Assembly (NCBI GenBank): GCA_029251465.1
Contig: JAQXDI010000061.1
Span: 1-64,000, forward strand
From: Ascidiaceihabitans sp.
GTDB taxonomy: Bacteria > Pseudomonadota > Alphaproteobacteria > Rhodobacterales > Rhodobacteraceae
Direction of reading: 5' to 3'
DNA length: 64,000 nucleotides
Positions 7,940-16,778 of this stretch are shown here, in pieces; the stretch's first letter is position 1, and each line of letters opens with the position of its first letter. The notes under the pieces were generated by a model that was not told the origin of the DNA, did no database searches, and saw only the letters and a program-made list of their open reading frames with translations. The position numbers were made by a program, and so were the translations under genes.

Positions 7940-8833
7940 ATGCCGTTCGAAGACCTGATACTGGACCTGTTGCAACAAAACGTAATCTACATCCTGCTGG
8001 CTTTGCTGTTCATCGTGCTGGTGTTCAAATCGGTCCGCATCGTGTCACAGTCAGAACAGCATGTGATTGAACGCTTTGGGCGGCTGCATTCGGTGCTTGG
8101 GCCTGGGATCAACATGATCGTGCCGTTCCTTGATCGGGTGGCGCATAAGATTTCCATTCTGGAACGTCAGCTGCCAACCGCATCTCAAGACGCGATAACG
8201 CGTGATAACGTGTTGGTGCAGGTGGACACATCGGTTTTCTACCGCATTATCGAGCCGGAAAAGACAGTCTACCGGATCCGCGACGTTGACAGCGCGATTT
8301 CCACAACTGTTGCAGGGATCGTGCGGGCCGAACTGGGTAAAATGGATCTGGACGAGGTGCAGGCCAACCGGTCTTCCTTGATCGAGACAATCCAAACACA
8401 TGTGGAAAGCGCTGTTGATGATTGGGGCATCGAGGTGACGCGCGCCGAAATTCTGGACGTGAACCTGGACCAAGCCACCCGCAACGCCATGATGCAGCAA
8501 CTGAATGCCGAACGTGCGCGTCGTGCGCAAGTGACCGAGGCCGAAGGGTCCAAACGTGCGGTCGAACTGTCTGCCGACGCTGAGCTATATGCGTCCGAGC
8601 AAACCGCCAAGGCGCGCCGGGTTCTGGCCGATGCCGAAGCCTATGCCACCCAAGTGGTTGCCACCGCGATCAACGAAAACGGCCTGGAAGCGGCGCAGTA
8701 CCAGATTGCCCTAAAGCAGGTCGAATCCATCAACAAAATGGGTGCCGGCGCTGGCAGTTCCACAATTCTGATCCCCGCCCAAGCGCTTGAGGCCTTTGGC
8801 GATGCGTTCAAACTGTTGAAGGGCAAAGGCTGA
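7940..8833 (+). CDS. SPFH/Band 7 membrane protein (QmcA/stomatin-like)
   Basis: This 297-residue protein has one N-terminal transmembrane helix (about residues 14-32, VIYILLALLFIVLVF) followed by an SPFH domain (QSEQHVIERFGRLHSVLGPGINMIVPFLDRVAHKISILERQ to about residue 190) and a long Ala/Glu-rich coiled coil (LNAERARRAQVTEAEGSKRAVELSADAELYASEQTAKARRVLADAEAYATQ). Homologues form large membrane rings that control proteases or membrane microdomains. Its stop overlaps the NfeD-like gene, the usual partner. A heat-shock-type promoter lies just upstream, which fits a membrane quality-control role. Confidence 0.93.
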   Translation: MPFEDLILDLLQQNVIYILLALLFIVLVFKSVRIVSQSEQHVIERFGRLHSVLGPGINMIVPFLDRVAHKISILERQLPTASQDAITRDNVLVQVDTSVFYRIIEPEKTVYRIRDVDSAISTTVAGIVRAELGKMDLDEVQANRSSLIETIQTHVESAVDDWGIEVTRAEILDVNLDQATRNAMMQQLNAERARRAQVTEAEGSKRAVELSADAELYASEQTAKARRVLADAEAYATQVVATAINENGLEAAQYQIALKQVESINKMGAGAGSSTILIPAQALEAFGDAFKLLKGKG

Positions 8834-9108
8834 TGGACATGCTGGTTTCGATCTGGTGGGTCTGGCTTGCCACGGCCTTGGGGTTGGCGGTGCTTGAGGT
8901 GCTGTTGCCCGGCTTTATCTTTCTGGGCTTTGCCATCGGCGCTGTGATCATGACAGGTATCATTGCCCTGTTCCCCACCGCGATGACCGCCCCCGTGGCG
9001 ATCGCCGTGTTCACAGGGTTGTCTTTGGTGTCTTGGATCGTCTTGCGGGTGATGTTTCGCAAGCAAAGCAGTGGCGCACGCCGCGTGATGCACGACATCA
9101 ACGACTGA
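8833..9108 (+). CDS. NfeD-family short membrane protein
   Basis: This 91-residue protein has three hydrophobic segments (WVWLATALGLAVLEVLLPGFIFLGFAIGAVIMTGIIALFP, then VAIAVFTGLSLVSWIVLRVMF). It resembles the membrane part of NfeD-like proteins, here without a separate C-terminal OB domain of normal size. Its ATG overlaps the SPFH stop (TGATG), so translation is coupled, and the pair very probably acts as one complex in membrane quality control. Identity rests on length, hydrophobic pattern and the SPFH neighbour. Confidence 0.82.
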   Translation: MDMLVSIWWVWLATALGLAVLEVLLPGFIFLGFAIGAVIMTGIIALFPTAMTAPVAIAVFTGLSLVSWIVLRVMFRKQSSGARRVMHDIND

Positions 9109-9166
9109 ACTTGAACCAACACACGTATCGCGGCACAGTGATGATGCAGATCAAAAGGGTGCCGCG

Positions 9167-9949
9167 ATGAACCAGATGCAATCTTCTCCGCTTGTTGATG
9201 TCACAGACGCAGTTGGCGTGCGCACTCTGACCTTGGGGGCCGCCCCCGCGCATCCCTTGTCGCTGGCGATGATCCAAAGCATTCATGCACACCTGCACGA
9301 TGCCGCGGGTGATCCTGACGTGAACGTCGTGATCCTGTCCGCCCCCGGCCACATCTTTTGCGCAGGCCACGACCTAAAAGAAATCAACCGCCACCGCGAT
9401 GCGGATGACCACGGCGAGGCGTTCTTGCATGAACTGTTCGACGCCTGCGCACAGATGATGCAAACCCTCGCTACCTTTGCGAAACCGACAATCGCTGTGG
9501 TTGACGGCATCGCCACGGCTGCTGGCCTGCAAATGGTGGCGTCCTGCGATCTGGCCTTTGCCAGCCCGCGCGCGCAGTTCTGCCTGCCCGGTGTCAACAA
9601 CGGCGGGTTCTGCACCACGCCAGCCGTCGGTGTCTCGCGCAGCATCGGGCACAAACACCTAATGGAATTGCTGCTGTCGGGCGAAAACAAATCCGCCGAG
9701 TGGGCGCTGAATGCAGGGCTGATCAACGAGGTGATAGCCTCTGATACCTTGTACGAACACGCCCACGGTTTCGCGATCAAGCTTGCCACCCGCAACGCAG
9801 GGCCGATCAGTGCCGGCAAAGCCGCCCTACACGCACATCGCGACCTGCCACTGGACCAAGCCTACGCGCTTGCCACCCCCGTCATGGTCAGCCATTTTAT
9901 GGACAAGGGCCGCCTTGCCGCTGAAAAAACCAGCAAGTTCAAAGGTTAA
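9167..9949 (+). CDS. Enoyl-CoA hydratase/isomerase family protein
   Basis: This 260-residue crotonase-fold protein has the oxyanion-hole segment SAPGHIFCAGHDLKEI at about residues 61-76 and the second one near GIATAAGLQMVASCDLAFASPRAQFCLPGVNNGGFCTTPAVG. At the positions of the two hydratase glutamates the sequence does not show an obvious pair, so the reaction may not be standard enoyl-CoA hydration. The substrate is not predictable. It is a lone gene with AAGGG before the ATG. The neighbouring SPFH pair and RimK fusion give no pathway clue. Confidence 0.85.
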   Translation: MNQMQSSPLVDVTDAVGVRTLTLGAAPAHPLSLAMIQSIHAHLHDAAGDPDVNVVILSAPGHIFCAGHDLKEINRHRDADDHGEAFLHELFDACAQMMQTLATFAKPTIAVVDGIATAAGLQMVASCDLAFASPRAQFCLPGVNNGGFCTTPAVGVSRSIGHKHLMELLLSGENKSAEWALNAGLINEVIASDTLYEHAHGFAIKLATRNAGPISAGKAALHAHRDLPLDQAYALATPVMVSHFMDKGRLAAEKTSKFKG

Positions 9950-9976
9950 CGCCGTTCCTGTTGTGAGGGTGCCCAA

Positions 9977-10004
9977 CCCCTGCTAGCCTGAGTGTTCACA
10001 GGGG
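9977..10004 (+). promoter_or_regulatory. Inverted repeat covering the Shine-Dalgarno of the RimK fusion
   Basis: CCCCTG (9977-9982) can pair with CAGGGG (9999-10004), which is the purine-rich ribosome-binding region of the next gene. If the hairpin forms it would hide the site. The stem is only 6 bp, so this is a weak call. Confidence 0.25.
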
Positions 10005-10016
10005 GAACCACATCAC

Positions 10017-11396
10017 ATGGAAAATTTGAATTTCGGCTGGGAAGAATGGATCGCATTGCCCGGCCTGGGCCTCCCTGCGCTAAAGGCTAAAATCGACACC
10101 GGCGCGCGCACGTCTGCGTTGCATGCCCATGACATCGAAGTGTTCGGGCCTGCGGCAAAACCCAAAGTGCGGTTTTTGGTGCATCCCATCGCGGGCAACG
10201 ATCGCGTCACGATCACCTGCTCTGCCGATATTGTGGACCGGCGCGAGGTGACCTCGTCCAATGGCGAATCCGAATTGCGCTATGTGATCGAAGTTGATTT
10301 ACACGTGGCCGGTCAAAACTGGCCCATCGAGGTGACGCTGACCAACCGTGCCGGCATGAACAGCCGCATGTTGCTGGGGCGCCAAGCGTTGCAAGACCAC
10401 ATTTCGATCACGGCCTCGGAAAAACGGCTGCAACCGGACCTGAGCTATGATGTCTACCATTCCGCCGATATGCGTCGCAGTGCCCCCAAACGCGCCTTGC
10501 GGATTGCGGTGCTAAGCCGCGAGGCAAACTATTCCACACAGCGTCTGGTCGATGTGGGCGAGGCGCGCGGTCACGTGGTCGAGGTTATCGACACCACCCG
10601 CTGCTACATGGCGATAAACGCGATGTCGCCCGAAGTGCACTACGACGGCAAACGCCTGCCCCGCTTTGATGCGGTTGTGCCGCGCATCGGGGCCTCGATC
10701 ACGCCCTACGGCTGCGCGGTGATCCGGCAGTTCGAAACCATCGGCACCTATTGTGTGAACGGCTCGGCCGGGATCACCGCGTCGCGCGACAAATTGCATG
10801 CGCATCAGGTTTTAGCCTCTAAACAGATCGGCATGCCGACCACCGCCTTTGCCGCATCCCCCAAAGACACCACCAACCTGATGGGTTTGGTCGGCACAGC
10901 GCCCCTGATTGTGAAACTGCTTGAATCCACCCAAGGCAAAGGCGTTGTGTTGGCCGAAACCAAAAAGGCAGCCGAGTCTGTCATTGACGCATTCCGCGGC
11001 TTGCGCGCCAACTTTTTGGTGCAGGATTTTGTCAAAGAGGCCGCGGGCGAAGACATCCGGTGCTTGGTCGTCGGAGGCAAAGTCGTGGCGGCGATGAAAC
11101 GCACAGGGGCTGACGGCGATTTCCGATCCAACCTGCACCGCGGCGGTTCTGCCAAAGTTGTGCGCATTTCAAAAGAAGAACGCGAGACAGCATTAAAAGC
11201 CGCGCGCGCGTTCAATCTGGGCAAAGCCGGCGTTGATCTGCTGCGCTCTGAAACCGGCCCCAAAGTGCTGGAGGTCAATTCATCCCCCGGATTTGAGGGC
11301 ATCGAAAAAGCATCCGGCAAGGACATTGTCGGCCTGATCTACGACATGATCGAAGAACGCGTGCGCCCGCAACCCGCACGAAAGCGTAAGGTGTAA
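10017..11396 (+). CDS. Retropepsin-like (RimB-type) protease domain fused to RimK ATP-grasp ligase
   Basis: This 459-residue protein has two domains normally encoded separately in many bacteria. Residues 1 to about 145 match the RimB/putative ATP-dependent zinc protease family, with the aspartyl-protease-like motif [15 protein letters not shown] (Asp27) and later [18 protein letters not shown]. Residues about 155-450 are a RimK-type ATP-grasp ligase: [38 protein letters not shown], the ATP lysine region [42 protein letters not shown], and the metal site [14 protein letters not shown]. RimK adds glutamate to the C-terminus of ribosomal protein S6 in E. coli. The target here is unknown. The ATG at 10017 follows AGGGGGAA at longer than usual spacing. 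Confidence 0.88.
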   Translation: MENLNFGWEEWIALPGLGLPALKAKIDTGARTSALHAHDIEVFGPAAKPKVRFLVHPIAGNDRVTITCSADIVDRREVTSSNGESELRYVIEVDLHVAGQNWPIEVTLTNRAGMNSRMLLGRQALQDHISITASEKRLQPDLSYDVYHSADMRRSAPKRALRIAVLSREANYSTQRLVDVGEARGHVVEVIDTTRCYMAINAMSPEVHYDGKRLPRFDAVVPRIGASITPYGCAVIRQFETIGTYCVNGSAGITASRDKLHAHQVLASKQIGMPTTAFAASPKDTTNLMGLVGTAPLIVKLLESTQGKGVVLAETKKAAESVIDAFRGLRANFLVQDFVKEAAGEDIRCLVVGGKVVAAMKRTGADGDFRSNLHRGGSAKVVRISKEERETALKAARAFNLGKAGVDLLRSETGPKVLEVNSSPGFEGIEKASGKDIVGLIYDMIEERVRPQPARKRKV

Positions 11397-11478
11397 CGCG
11401 CCGCCACTGGACGGGGGCCAACGCAAACCCTATATAAACACTCAGGAAACGCCAAAAGACGAATAGACCGGAGCCACA

Positions 11479-11835
11479 ATGTCCAACGAAATGCTAGAAG
11501 GCGCACCTTTGATTGTGCCATCAACCACCGATCACCCGATGTATGACGCCGTGGTCGAGGCGTGCCGCTCGGTCTATGACCCTGAAATTCCGGTGAATAT
11601 TTACGAGCTGGGCCTGATCTACACCATCGACATCAACGCCGACAACGAAGTCAAAGTGTTGATGTCGCTGACTGCACCCGGATGCCCTGTTGCGGGTGAA
11701 ATGCCCGGTTGGGTCGCAGATGCGGTTGAACCCATCGCCGGCATCAAACAGGTCGATGTGGAATTGGTCTGGGAACCACCGTGGGGCATGGAAATGATGT
11801 CAGACGAGGCCCGCCTCGAGCTGGGCTTTATGTAA
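11479..11835 (+). CDS. SUF-system Fe-S assembly protein (MIP18/DUF59 family, SufT-like)
   Basis: This 118-residue DUF59 protein has the family core DPEIPVNIYELGLIYTIDI and the conserved cysteine stretch LTAPGCPVAGEM, ending with WEPPWGMEMMSDEARLELGFM, a tail typical of SufT/PaaD-like Fe-S maturation factors. It probably helps transfer or assemble iron-sulfur clusters. The next gene is an IscA-type carrier only 58 bp downstream, so the two are likely one functional unit, detached from the main suf operon, which is not in this window. Confidence 0.9.
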   Translation: MSNEMLEGAPLIVPSTTDHPMYDAVVEACRSVYDPEIPVNIYELGLIYTIDINADNEVKVLMSLTAPGCPVAGEMPGWVADAVEPIAGIKQVDVELVWEPPWGMEMMSDEARLELGFM

Positions 11836-11893
11836 GCGCGCTGCTTGTGATGCGTATGCAGTGCACCTAAGTTAGGATCAAAGGAGCCGATCC

Positions 11894-12244
11894 ATGTTTT
11901 CCATTCCCGGTAAAAATGCCGTGTCCATCACGCCAAAAGCAGCCTCGCAAATTGCCAAACTTATGGCGTCTGGCGGGCACAATGGCTTGCGCATCGGCGT
12001 CAAAAAAGGCGGCTGTGCGGGTATGGAATACACGATGGATTACGTGGCTGAACGCGATCCCAACGATGAAGTTGTGGAACAAGATGGCGCGCGCGTGTTG
12101 ATCGCGCCCATGGCGCAGATGTTCCTGTTTGGCACCGAAATTGATTATGAAACCACGCTGCTGGAATCTGGTTTCAAGTTCAAAAACCCCAATGTGACCG
12201 AAGCCTGTGGCTGCGGTGAATCGATCAAGTTCGACGGCATGTAA
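11894..12244 (+). CDS. IscA/SufA-type Fe-S cluster carrier (HesB-like)
   Basis: This 116-residue A-type carrier has all three cluster cysteines in the expected order: Cys in KKGGCAGMEY near residue 41, and the C-terminal pair CGCGES near residues 107-109. The fold pattern ISITPKAASQIAKLM-GLRIGVKKGGCAGM-Y is typical. It binds iron or a 2Fe-2S/4Fe-4S cluster and delivers it to apo-proteins. AAGGAG precedes the ATG. Its stop overlaps the start of the TfoX-like gene (TAATG). Confidence 0.93.
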   Translation: MFSIPGKNAVSITPKAASQIAKLMASGGHNGLRIGVKKGGCAGMEYTMDYVAERDPNDEVVEQDGARVLIAPMAQMFLFGTEIDYETTLLESGFKFKNPNVTEACGCGESIKFDGM

Positions 12245-12540
12245 TGGCACTGAGCGACGAAGAAATCGGTTTTGTCACTGACCTCTTCTCGGATTTGGGG
12301 CCTCTCACAACACGAAAAATGTTCGGCGGTTTGGGGATTTACCTGGACGGCTCAATCTTTGCGTTAATGCGCAGCGACGGGGCGCTTTTGCTAAAGGGCG
12401 CAGGCGACATGATCGACATCTATGACAACGCAGGCTGGGACCGCTGGACGTATCAACGCAAGAATGGCGCGCAATCCGCAATGCCCTATTGGGAAATACC
12501 GGACGAGTTGCGTGATGACCCATCTGCCGCCTGTGACTAG
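12244..12540 (+). CDS. TfoX/Sxy N-terminal-domain protein
   Basis: This 98-residue protein matches the TfoX N-terminal fold: LSDEEIGFVTDLFSDLGPLTTRKMFGGLGIYLDGSIFALMRSDGALLLKG, including the RKMFGG signature. In gammaproteobacteria TfoX/Sxy activates competence genes, but single-domain versions in alphaproteobacteria have no established role. The ATG overlaps the IscA-like stop, so translation is coupled. Confidence 0.85.
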   Translation: MALSDEEIGFVTDLFSDLGPLTTRKMFGGLGIYLDGSIFALMRSDGALLLKGAGDMIDIYDNAGWDRWTYQRKNGAQSAMPYWEIPDELRDDPSAACD

Positions 12541-12638
12541 GCACGACGCGCAATCGCCCACCTATAGGCAGCGCAATTCATTGCTCGCCCTGCCGCCAAG
12601 TGTTACCACGTTGAAAATTCAAAAAACGGGGATCAGCA

Positions 12639-13379
12639 ATGCGGCGTAAACTGGCAGCAGGCAACTGGAAAATGAACGGCTCGAGCGCGGCTTTGGCGGA
12701 ATTGTCAGCACTCACAGCGCCTGCAGACTGCACTGTCGTCATTTGCCCGCCTGCCCCCCTATTGTTCCGCGCAGCAGAAATCGGTGCAGCAAACAGCCTG
12801 CACATCGGTGCCCAGGATTGCCACCACGAGAACGGCGGCGCATTCACCGGCGACGTGTCAGCCCCGATGATCGCAGACGCTGGTGCCAGCTACGTCATCG
12901 TCGGCCATTCCGAGCGGCGCGAAGGTTGCAATGAACGCAACCGTGATGTGCGCGCCAAGGCCAAAGCCGCGTGGGCCGCGGGGCTCATTGCAATCCTGTG
13001 CATCGGCGAAAGCCTTGAGGATCGCGAGGCCGACAACACGCTGGATATCATCGCTGGGCAATTGTCAGGCTCTATTCCCAACGGCGCAACCGCAGACAAT
13101 CTGGTCGTCGCCTACGAACCGATCTGGGCCATTGGCACCGGCAAAGTCCCGACGCTGGATCAAATCAAAGAGGTCCATGATTTCATCCGCGCCGAACTCA
13201 CCGAACGTTTTGGCGCAACGGTCGCAAACAACATTTCCCTGCTATACGGCGGTTCCGTAAAACCGGGCAACGCTGCCGAAATCTTTCAGGCAGAAAACGT
13301 AGATGGCGCATTGGTCGGTGGCGCCAGCCTCAAAGCCGACGACTTCAATCCAATCATCGCAGCCCTCGCCGCATCCTAA
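12639..13379 (+). CDS. tpiA: Triosephosphate isomerase
   Basis: This 246-residue glycolytic enzyme interconverts dihydroxyacetone phosphate and glyceraldehyde 3-phosphate. All catalytic elements are visible: Lys11 in GNWKMNG, the histidine in IVGHSERR near residue 90, the glutamate in VAYEPIWAIGTGKVP near 160, and the phosphate loops LLYGGSVKPGN and VGGASL. GGGGA precedes the ATG. It is transcribed alone and converges with dctM. The two gap genes of the same pathway lie about 29 kb away. Confidence 0.98.
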   Translation: MRRKLAAGNWKMNGSSAALAELSALTAPADCTVVICPPAPLLFRAAEIGAANSLHIGAQDCHHENGGAFTGDVSAPMIADAGASYVIVGHSERREGCNERNRDVRAKAKAAWAAGLIAILCIGESLEDREADNTLDIIAGQLSGSIPNGATADNLVVAYEPIWAIGTGKVPTLDQIKEVHDFIRAELTERFGATVANNISLLYGGSVKPGNAAEIFQAENVDGALVGGASLKADDFNPIIAALAAS

Positions 13380-13437
13380 GCCTGTCTTGATCCAAAATAC
13401 TCCGGAGCGCGAGGCAGCGCCTCGCACCCCAGCTATC

Positions 13438-14832
13438 CTAATTCGTAATGATCTCAGGCCCCATCACCGCGTTCGGAATGAACGTCGAGATGATTGGAAT
13501 GTAGGTCACCATGATCAGGAACACGAACAGCACGGCCAAGAACGGCAAGGCTGCGCGCACGACTGACATCATTGGCATGCCCGCCACACCGGACGTCACG
13601 AACAGGTTCAGCCCAACCGGCGGCGTGATCATCCCGATTTCCATGTTGACCACCATGATGATGCCCAAGTGGATCGGATCAATACCCAGTTCAATCGCAA
13701 TCGGGAACACCAAGGGTGCCACGATCACCAACAAACCCGACGGTTCCATGAACTGACCACCGATCAGCAAAATCACGTTAACGAGGATCAAAAACACCAC
13801 AGGGCCAAAGCCAGCGCTCAGCATCGCCTCGGCAATGTGTTGCGGGATTTGTTCGTCCGTAAGCACGTGTTTCAGGATCAGCGCGTTGGCGATGATGAAC
13901 ATCAACGTGACCGTCAGCTTGCCAGCCTCAAACAGCGCATCGCGCACGTCGCGGTGAAAGAACGCCGTGATGATCGCATGCGGTTTTTGCAGCAGGGTCA
14001 GGTTTTTCTCGCCCTCGGGGCGGCTCAGCGGGCCCATGTCACGGTAGACAAACACCGCGACGAGGAATGCGTAGACCGACGCCACAGCAGCCGCTTCGGT
14101 CGGCGTGAACAACGCCTTGGTCAGGCCCGGAATGCCGTAAATTCCAACCATGATGATCACGATCAGCATCAGGCCCCAGAACGCGTCACCAAAGCTGCGC
14201 AGCACTTCGCCCCAGCCCTGCCACTGACCTGCCGGCATATTTTTGATGCGCGCCATGATGTAGATGGTGATCATCAGCATGGTGCCGGCCATCAGGCCTG
14301 GAATGATCCCTGCCAAAAACATCCGTCCCACGGACACGTCCGTGGCAGAAGCGTAGACCACCATCACGATACTCGGCGGGATCAAAATGCCAAGCGTGCC
14401 TGCGTTGGCAATCACCCCTGCGGCGAATTCTTTGGTGTAACCCGCCTGCGTCATTGCGGCGATCACGATGGATCCGATGGCGACCACAGTGGCAGGCGAA
14501 GAGCCCGACAAGGCTGCAAAGATCATGCACGCAAACACACCCGCAATCGCCAAACCGCCGCGAAAATGCCCGACGCAAGCGATAGAAAACCGGATGATCC
14601 GTTTAGCCACACCACCTGTCGACATGAACGTCGAGGCCAGAATGAAAAACGGGATTGCCAGCAGCGTGTAGTGGCCCGCCATGGCCTGAAACAACGTCTG
14701 CGCGATAGACGCCAGCGACGTGTCGCTCAGCACCAGTAAAAAGATAATCGATGACATGCCAAGCGAGACCGCGATCGGCACACCGATCAGCATCATGGTG
14801 ACAACCATGGCGAAAAGAACTGCGACTTCCAT
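13438..14832 (-). CDS. dctM: TRAP transporter large permease subunit DctM
   Basis: This 464-residue protein is almost wholly hydrophobic, with about 12 membrane helices in the DctM/IT-superfamily arrangement (ALSGSSPATVVAIGSIVIAAMTQAGY, GTLGILIPPSIVMVVYA, and MEIGMITPPVGLNLFV near the C-terminus). It forms the ion-coupled channel of a tripartite uptake system. It follows dctQ by 3 bp and is last in the dctP-dctQ-dctM unit. The substrate is probably a C4-dicarboxylate or another organic acid, judged from the neighbouring DctBD pair. Confidence 0.95.
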   Translation of the reverse strand: MEVAVLFAMVVTMMLIGVPIAVSLGMSSIIFLLVLSDTSLASIAQTLFQAMAGHYTLLAIPFFILASTFMSTGGVAKRIIRFSIACVGHFRGGLAIAGVFACMIFAALSGSSPATVVAIGSIVIAAMTQAGYTKEFAAGVIANAGTLGILIPPSIVMVVYASATDVSVGRMFLAGIIPGLMAGTMLMITIYIMARIKNMPAGQWQGWGEVLRSFGDAFWGLMLIVIIMVGIYGIPGLTKALFTPTEAAAVASVYAFLVAVFVYRDMGPLSRPEGEKNLTLLQKPHAIITAFFHRDVRDALFEAGKLTVTLMFIIANALILKHVLTDEQIPQHIAEAMLSAGFGPVVFLILVNVILLIGGQFMEPSGLLVIVAPLVFPIAIELGIDPIHLGIIMVVNMEIGMITPPVGLNLFVTSGVAGMPMMSVVRAALPFLAVLFVFLIMVTYIPIISTFIPNAVMGPEIITN

Positions 14833-14835
14833 AGC

Positions 14836-15525
14836 TTATGACCCTTGGTTCATGTGTTTGACGGCTTCGACATCGTCTTCGGCCTCGTGGCTGACGATCA
14901 GGCTTGTGGCCTCGTCTTTGACCAAACGCACGGTGGCTTGGATAAAGCGGAACAACAGCAAGCCGATGCCAATGGGCAGGATCGCGTAAGGAATAAAGCG
15001 TGGAATTTTCTCGTATTCTTCGCCCTCATTCATGATCGGTTCGATCCAGCGTAGCCATTCAGGCAACGGAATATCGATGACTTCGTACCAGCCGCGATAA
15101 GACGAGCGTTTCATTTCCTCAAACCCCGTCGGGAACCAGCGCCCCGTGGTCTGTGGCAGGTTGGCAAAGTTCGCCCAATAGTCCCACGCGCCCTTTAGAA
15201 CCAAGCTTGCGTAGACAAGGCAAACAGCGGCGGCAATCAACGCCAACAGTTTGCGGGTGGGTGGTAAAAACAGGTTGATGACGGCGTCGACACCCAAATG
15301 GGCGGTGACTTTGACAGCGTAGGACACTCCAAAAAGCACCAACCATGCGAACAGGAAGGTCACCATTTCAAGACCCCAGATCAGACCAGTACCAAAGCCG
15401 TAGCGCAACACGACATTCGCAAAGGTGATGATGGTCATAGCGCCCAGCAACAGCGCGATCACGGTCTCTTCAAACTCGTGTACAAAGCGCGCCAGCGCCG
15501 TTTTGGGTTCATAGCGTTGTGCCAC
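14836..15525 (-). CDS. dctQ: TRAP transporter small permease subunit DctQ
   Basis: This 229-residue protein has four membrane helices: ETVIALLLGAMTIITFANVVLRY, GLEMVTFLFAWLVLFGVSYAV, LLALIAAAVCLVYASLVL and FIPYAILPIGIGLLLFRFIQA. Between the third and fourth helices there is a polar loop of about 70 residues, longer than in small DctQ proteins but known in the longer subgroup. The start was set at GTG 15525 because GGGGAGGGCAG precedes it and a longer reading would run into dctP. The linker to dctP holds a strong hairpin and a short tandem repeat, so dctQM is likely expressed below dctP. Confidence 0.9.
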   Translation of the reverse strand: MAQRYEPKTALARFVHEFEETVIALLLGAMTIITFANVVLRYGFGTGLIWGLEMVTFLFAWLVLFGVSYAVKVTAHLGVDAVINLFLPPTRKLLALIAAAVCLVYASLVLKGAWDYWANFANLPQTTGRWFPTGFEEMKRSSYRGWYEVIDIPLPEWLRWIEPIMNEGEEYEKIPRFIPYAILPIGIGLLLFRFIQATVRLVKDEATSLIVSHEAEDDVEAVKHMNQGS

Positions 15526-15542
15526 GGACCTGCCCTCCCCGA

Positions 15543-15610
15543 TAAATCTTGGTGTGTAAATCTTGGTGTATTTGCAAACTGCGCCCGACCAGTTTGCAAA
15601 CCGGTCGGGC
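15543..15610. promoter_or_regulatory. dctP-dctQ intergenic hairpin and 14-bp-period tandem repeat
   Basis: GCCCGACC (15583-15590) pairs with GGTCGGGC (15603-15610), and the interior AGTTTG/CAAACC extends this to a 14-bp arm with one mismatch. No T run follows on the minus strand, so it looks more like an mRNA-stabilising or attenuating hairpin than a full terminator. TAAATCTTGGTGT occurs twice in tandem (15543-15555 and 15557-15569), and TTTGCAAAC occurs twice (from 15571 and from 15593). Confidence 0.7.
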
Positions 15611-15626
15611 ACGATAGCTTTGACGA

Positions 15627-16628
15627 TTAGTGCTTGGCGTTGATCGCTTGGGCTGCGTCGATGTTTTCTTGGCCAACGTCGCCAACAAACTCTTCCCAAA
15701 CAGGTTTCATCGTGGATACCCAAACTTCGCGTTGCTCAGCTGTTAGCGTGCGCACTGTGCCGCCCGCATCGATGATCGCTTGCTTGTTGGACGCGTTCAC
15801 AGAAGACGATTCACCGTTACGCGCGGTTGTGACTTCTTCGATGATGGTGGCCAGCTGGTCACGGACATCGTCTGGCAGGCTGTCCCAGAAATCAGTCGAG
15901 GTCACCAGCAAATAGTCGATGATGCCGTGATCGGTTTCGGTCACACCGTCTTGAACTTCAAAGAACTTTTTGCCATAGATGTTGGACCAGGTGTTTTCCT
16001 GACCATCGACAACGCCGGTTTGCAACGCACCGTACACTTCGGAAAACGCCATTGGCTGCGGGGATGCGCCCATCGCAGCCATTTGCGCCTTTAGCACGTC
16101 AGAGTTTTGTACGCGGAACTTCAGACCATTCGCATCTGACGGCACGTTCAAAGGCACGTTTGCCGACATTTGCTTCATGCCGTTGTGCCAGAACGCAACG
16201 CCCAAAAGACCACGACGTGTCATAGATTCTTTCATTGCCTGACCGGTTTCAGAGTTCTGAAACTCGTCTACAGCGTTGATGTTTTTGAACATGAACGGCA
16301 AGTCGAAGATGCGGAATTGCTTGGTGAACTGTTCGAATTTGGACAGCGATGGGGCCGCCAATTGAACGTCGCCTTGCAGCATCGCCTCAAGCACTTGGTT
16401 GTCGTTGTACAACGTCGAGTTCGGGAACACTTCGAGGCAAGCTTTGCCGTTCATTTCCTCGTTCACGCGCTTTTCAAGCAATGTGGCTGCGATGCCTTTT
16501 GGGTGCTTGTCGGTGTTGGTGACGTGGCTGAATTTGATGACGATTTCGCCATCATCACAAGCAGCCTGAACGGCACCTGCACTGACGGACATGGTCAGGG
16601 CCACAGCAGCGGCGGTAAAGAATTTCAT
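15627..16628 (-). CDS. dctP: TRAP transporter substrate-binding protein DctP
   Basis: This 333-residue periplasmic receptor has a signal peptide (MKFFTAAAVALTMSVSAGAVQAA) and the DctP/DctP7-like fold: VIKFSHVTNTDKHPKGIAATLLEKRVNE, LPFMFKNINAVDEF, GLKFRVQNSDVLKAQMAAMGASPQPMAFSEVYGALQTGVVDGQENTWSNIYGKKFFEVQDG. The arginine in KFRVQ that salt-bridges the ligand carboxylate is present, in line with an organic-acid ligand. GGAGGAGA precedes the ATG. It is the first gene of dctPQM, with two palindromic sites about 190-250 bases upstream. Confidence 0.95.
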   Translation of the reverse strand: MKFFTAAAVALTMSVSAGAVQAACDDGEIVIKFSHVTNTDKHPKGIAATLLEKRVNEEMNGKACLEVFPNSTLYNDNQVLEAMLQGDVQLAAPSLSKFEQFTKQFRIFDLPFMFKNINAVDEFQNSETGQAMKESMTRRGLLGVAFWHNGMKQMSANVPLNVPSDANGLKFRVQNSDVLKAQMAAMGASPQPMAFSEVYGALQTGVVDGQENTWSNIYGKKFFEVQDGVTETDHGIIDYLLVTSTDFWDSLPDDVRDQLATIIEEVTTARNGESSSVNASNKQAIIDAGGTVRTLTAEQREVWVSTMKPVWEEFVGDVGQENIDAAQAINAKH

Positions 16629-16778
16629 AAGATGTCTCCTCCCAGAGTTTTCAAAATGTCGTGCGCAGCCTCATTGGGCTTGCGTCGGGCATATTTGATA
16701 GGATTTGACAGGACGCGGCAACGAATTGTGTCGATCGTGCGCAAATCGCCTTAATATTTATAAATTACAGAGTGTTGA

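Noticed and set aside
13669-14739. A 356-codon open frame antisense to dctM
   Set aside because: It is rich in His, Gln, Arg and Asp, has no recognisable domain or Shine-Dalgarno, and mirrors a clear DctM membrane protein.
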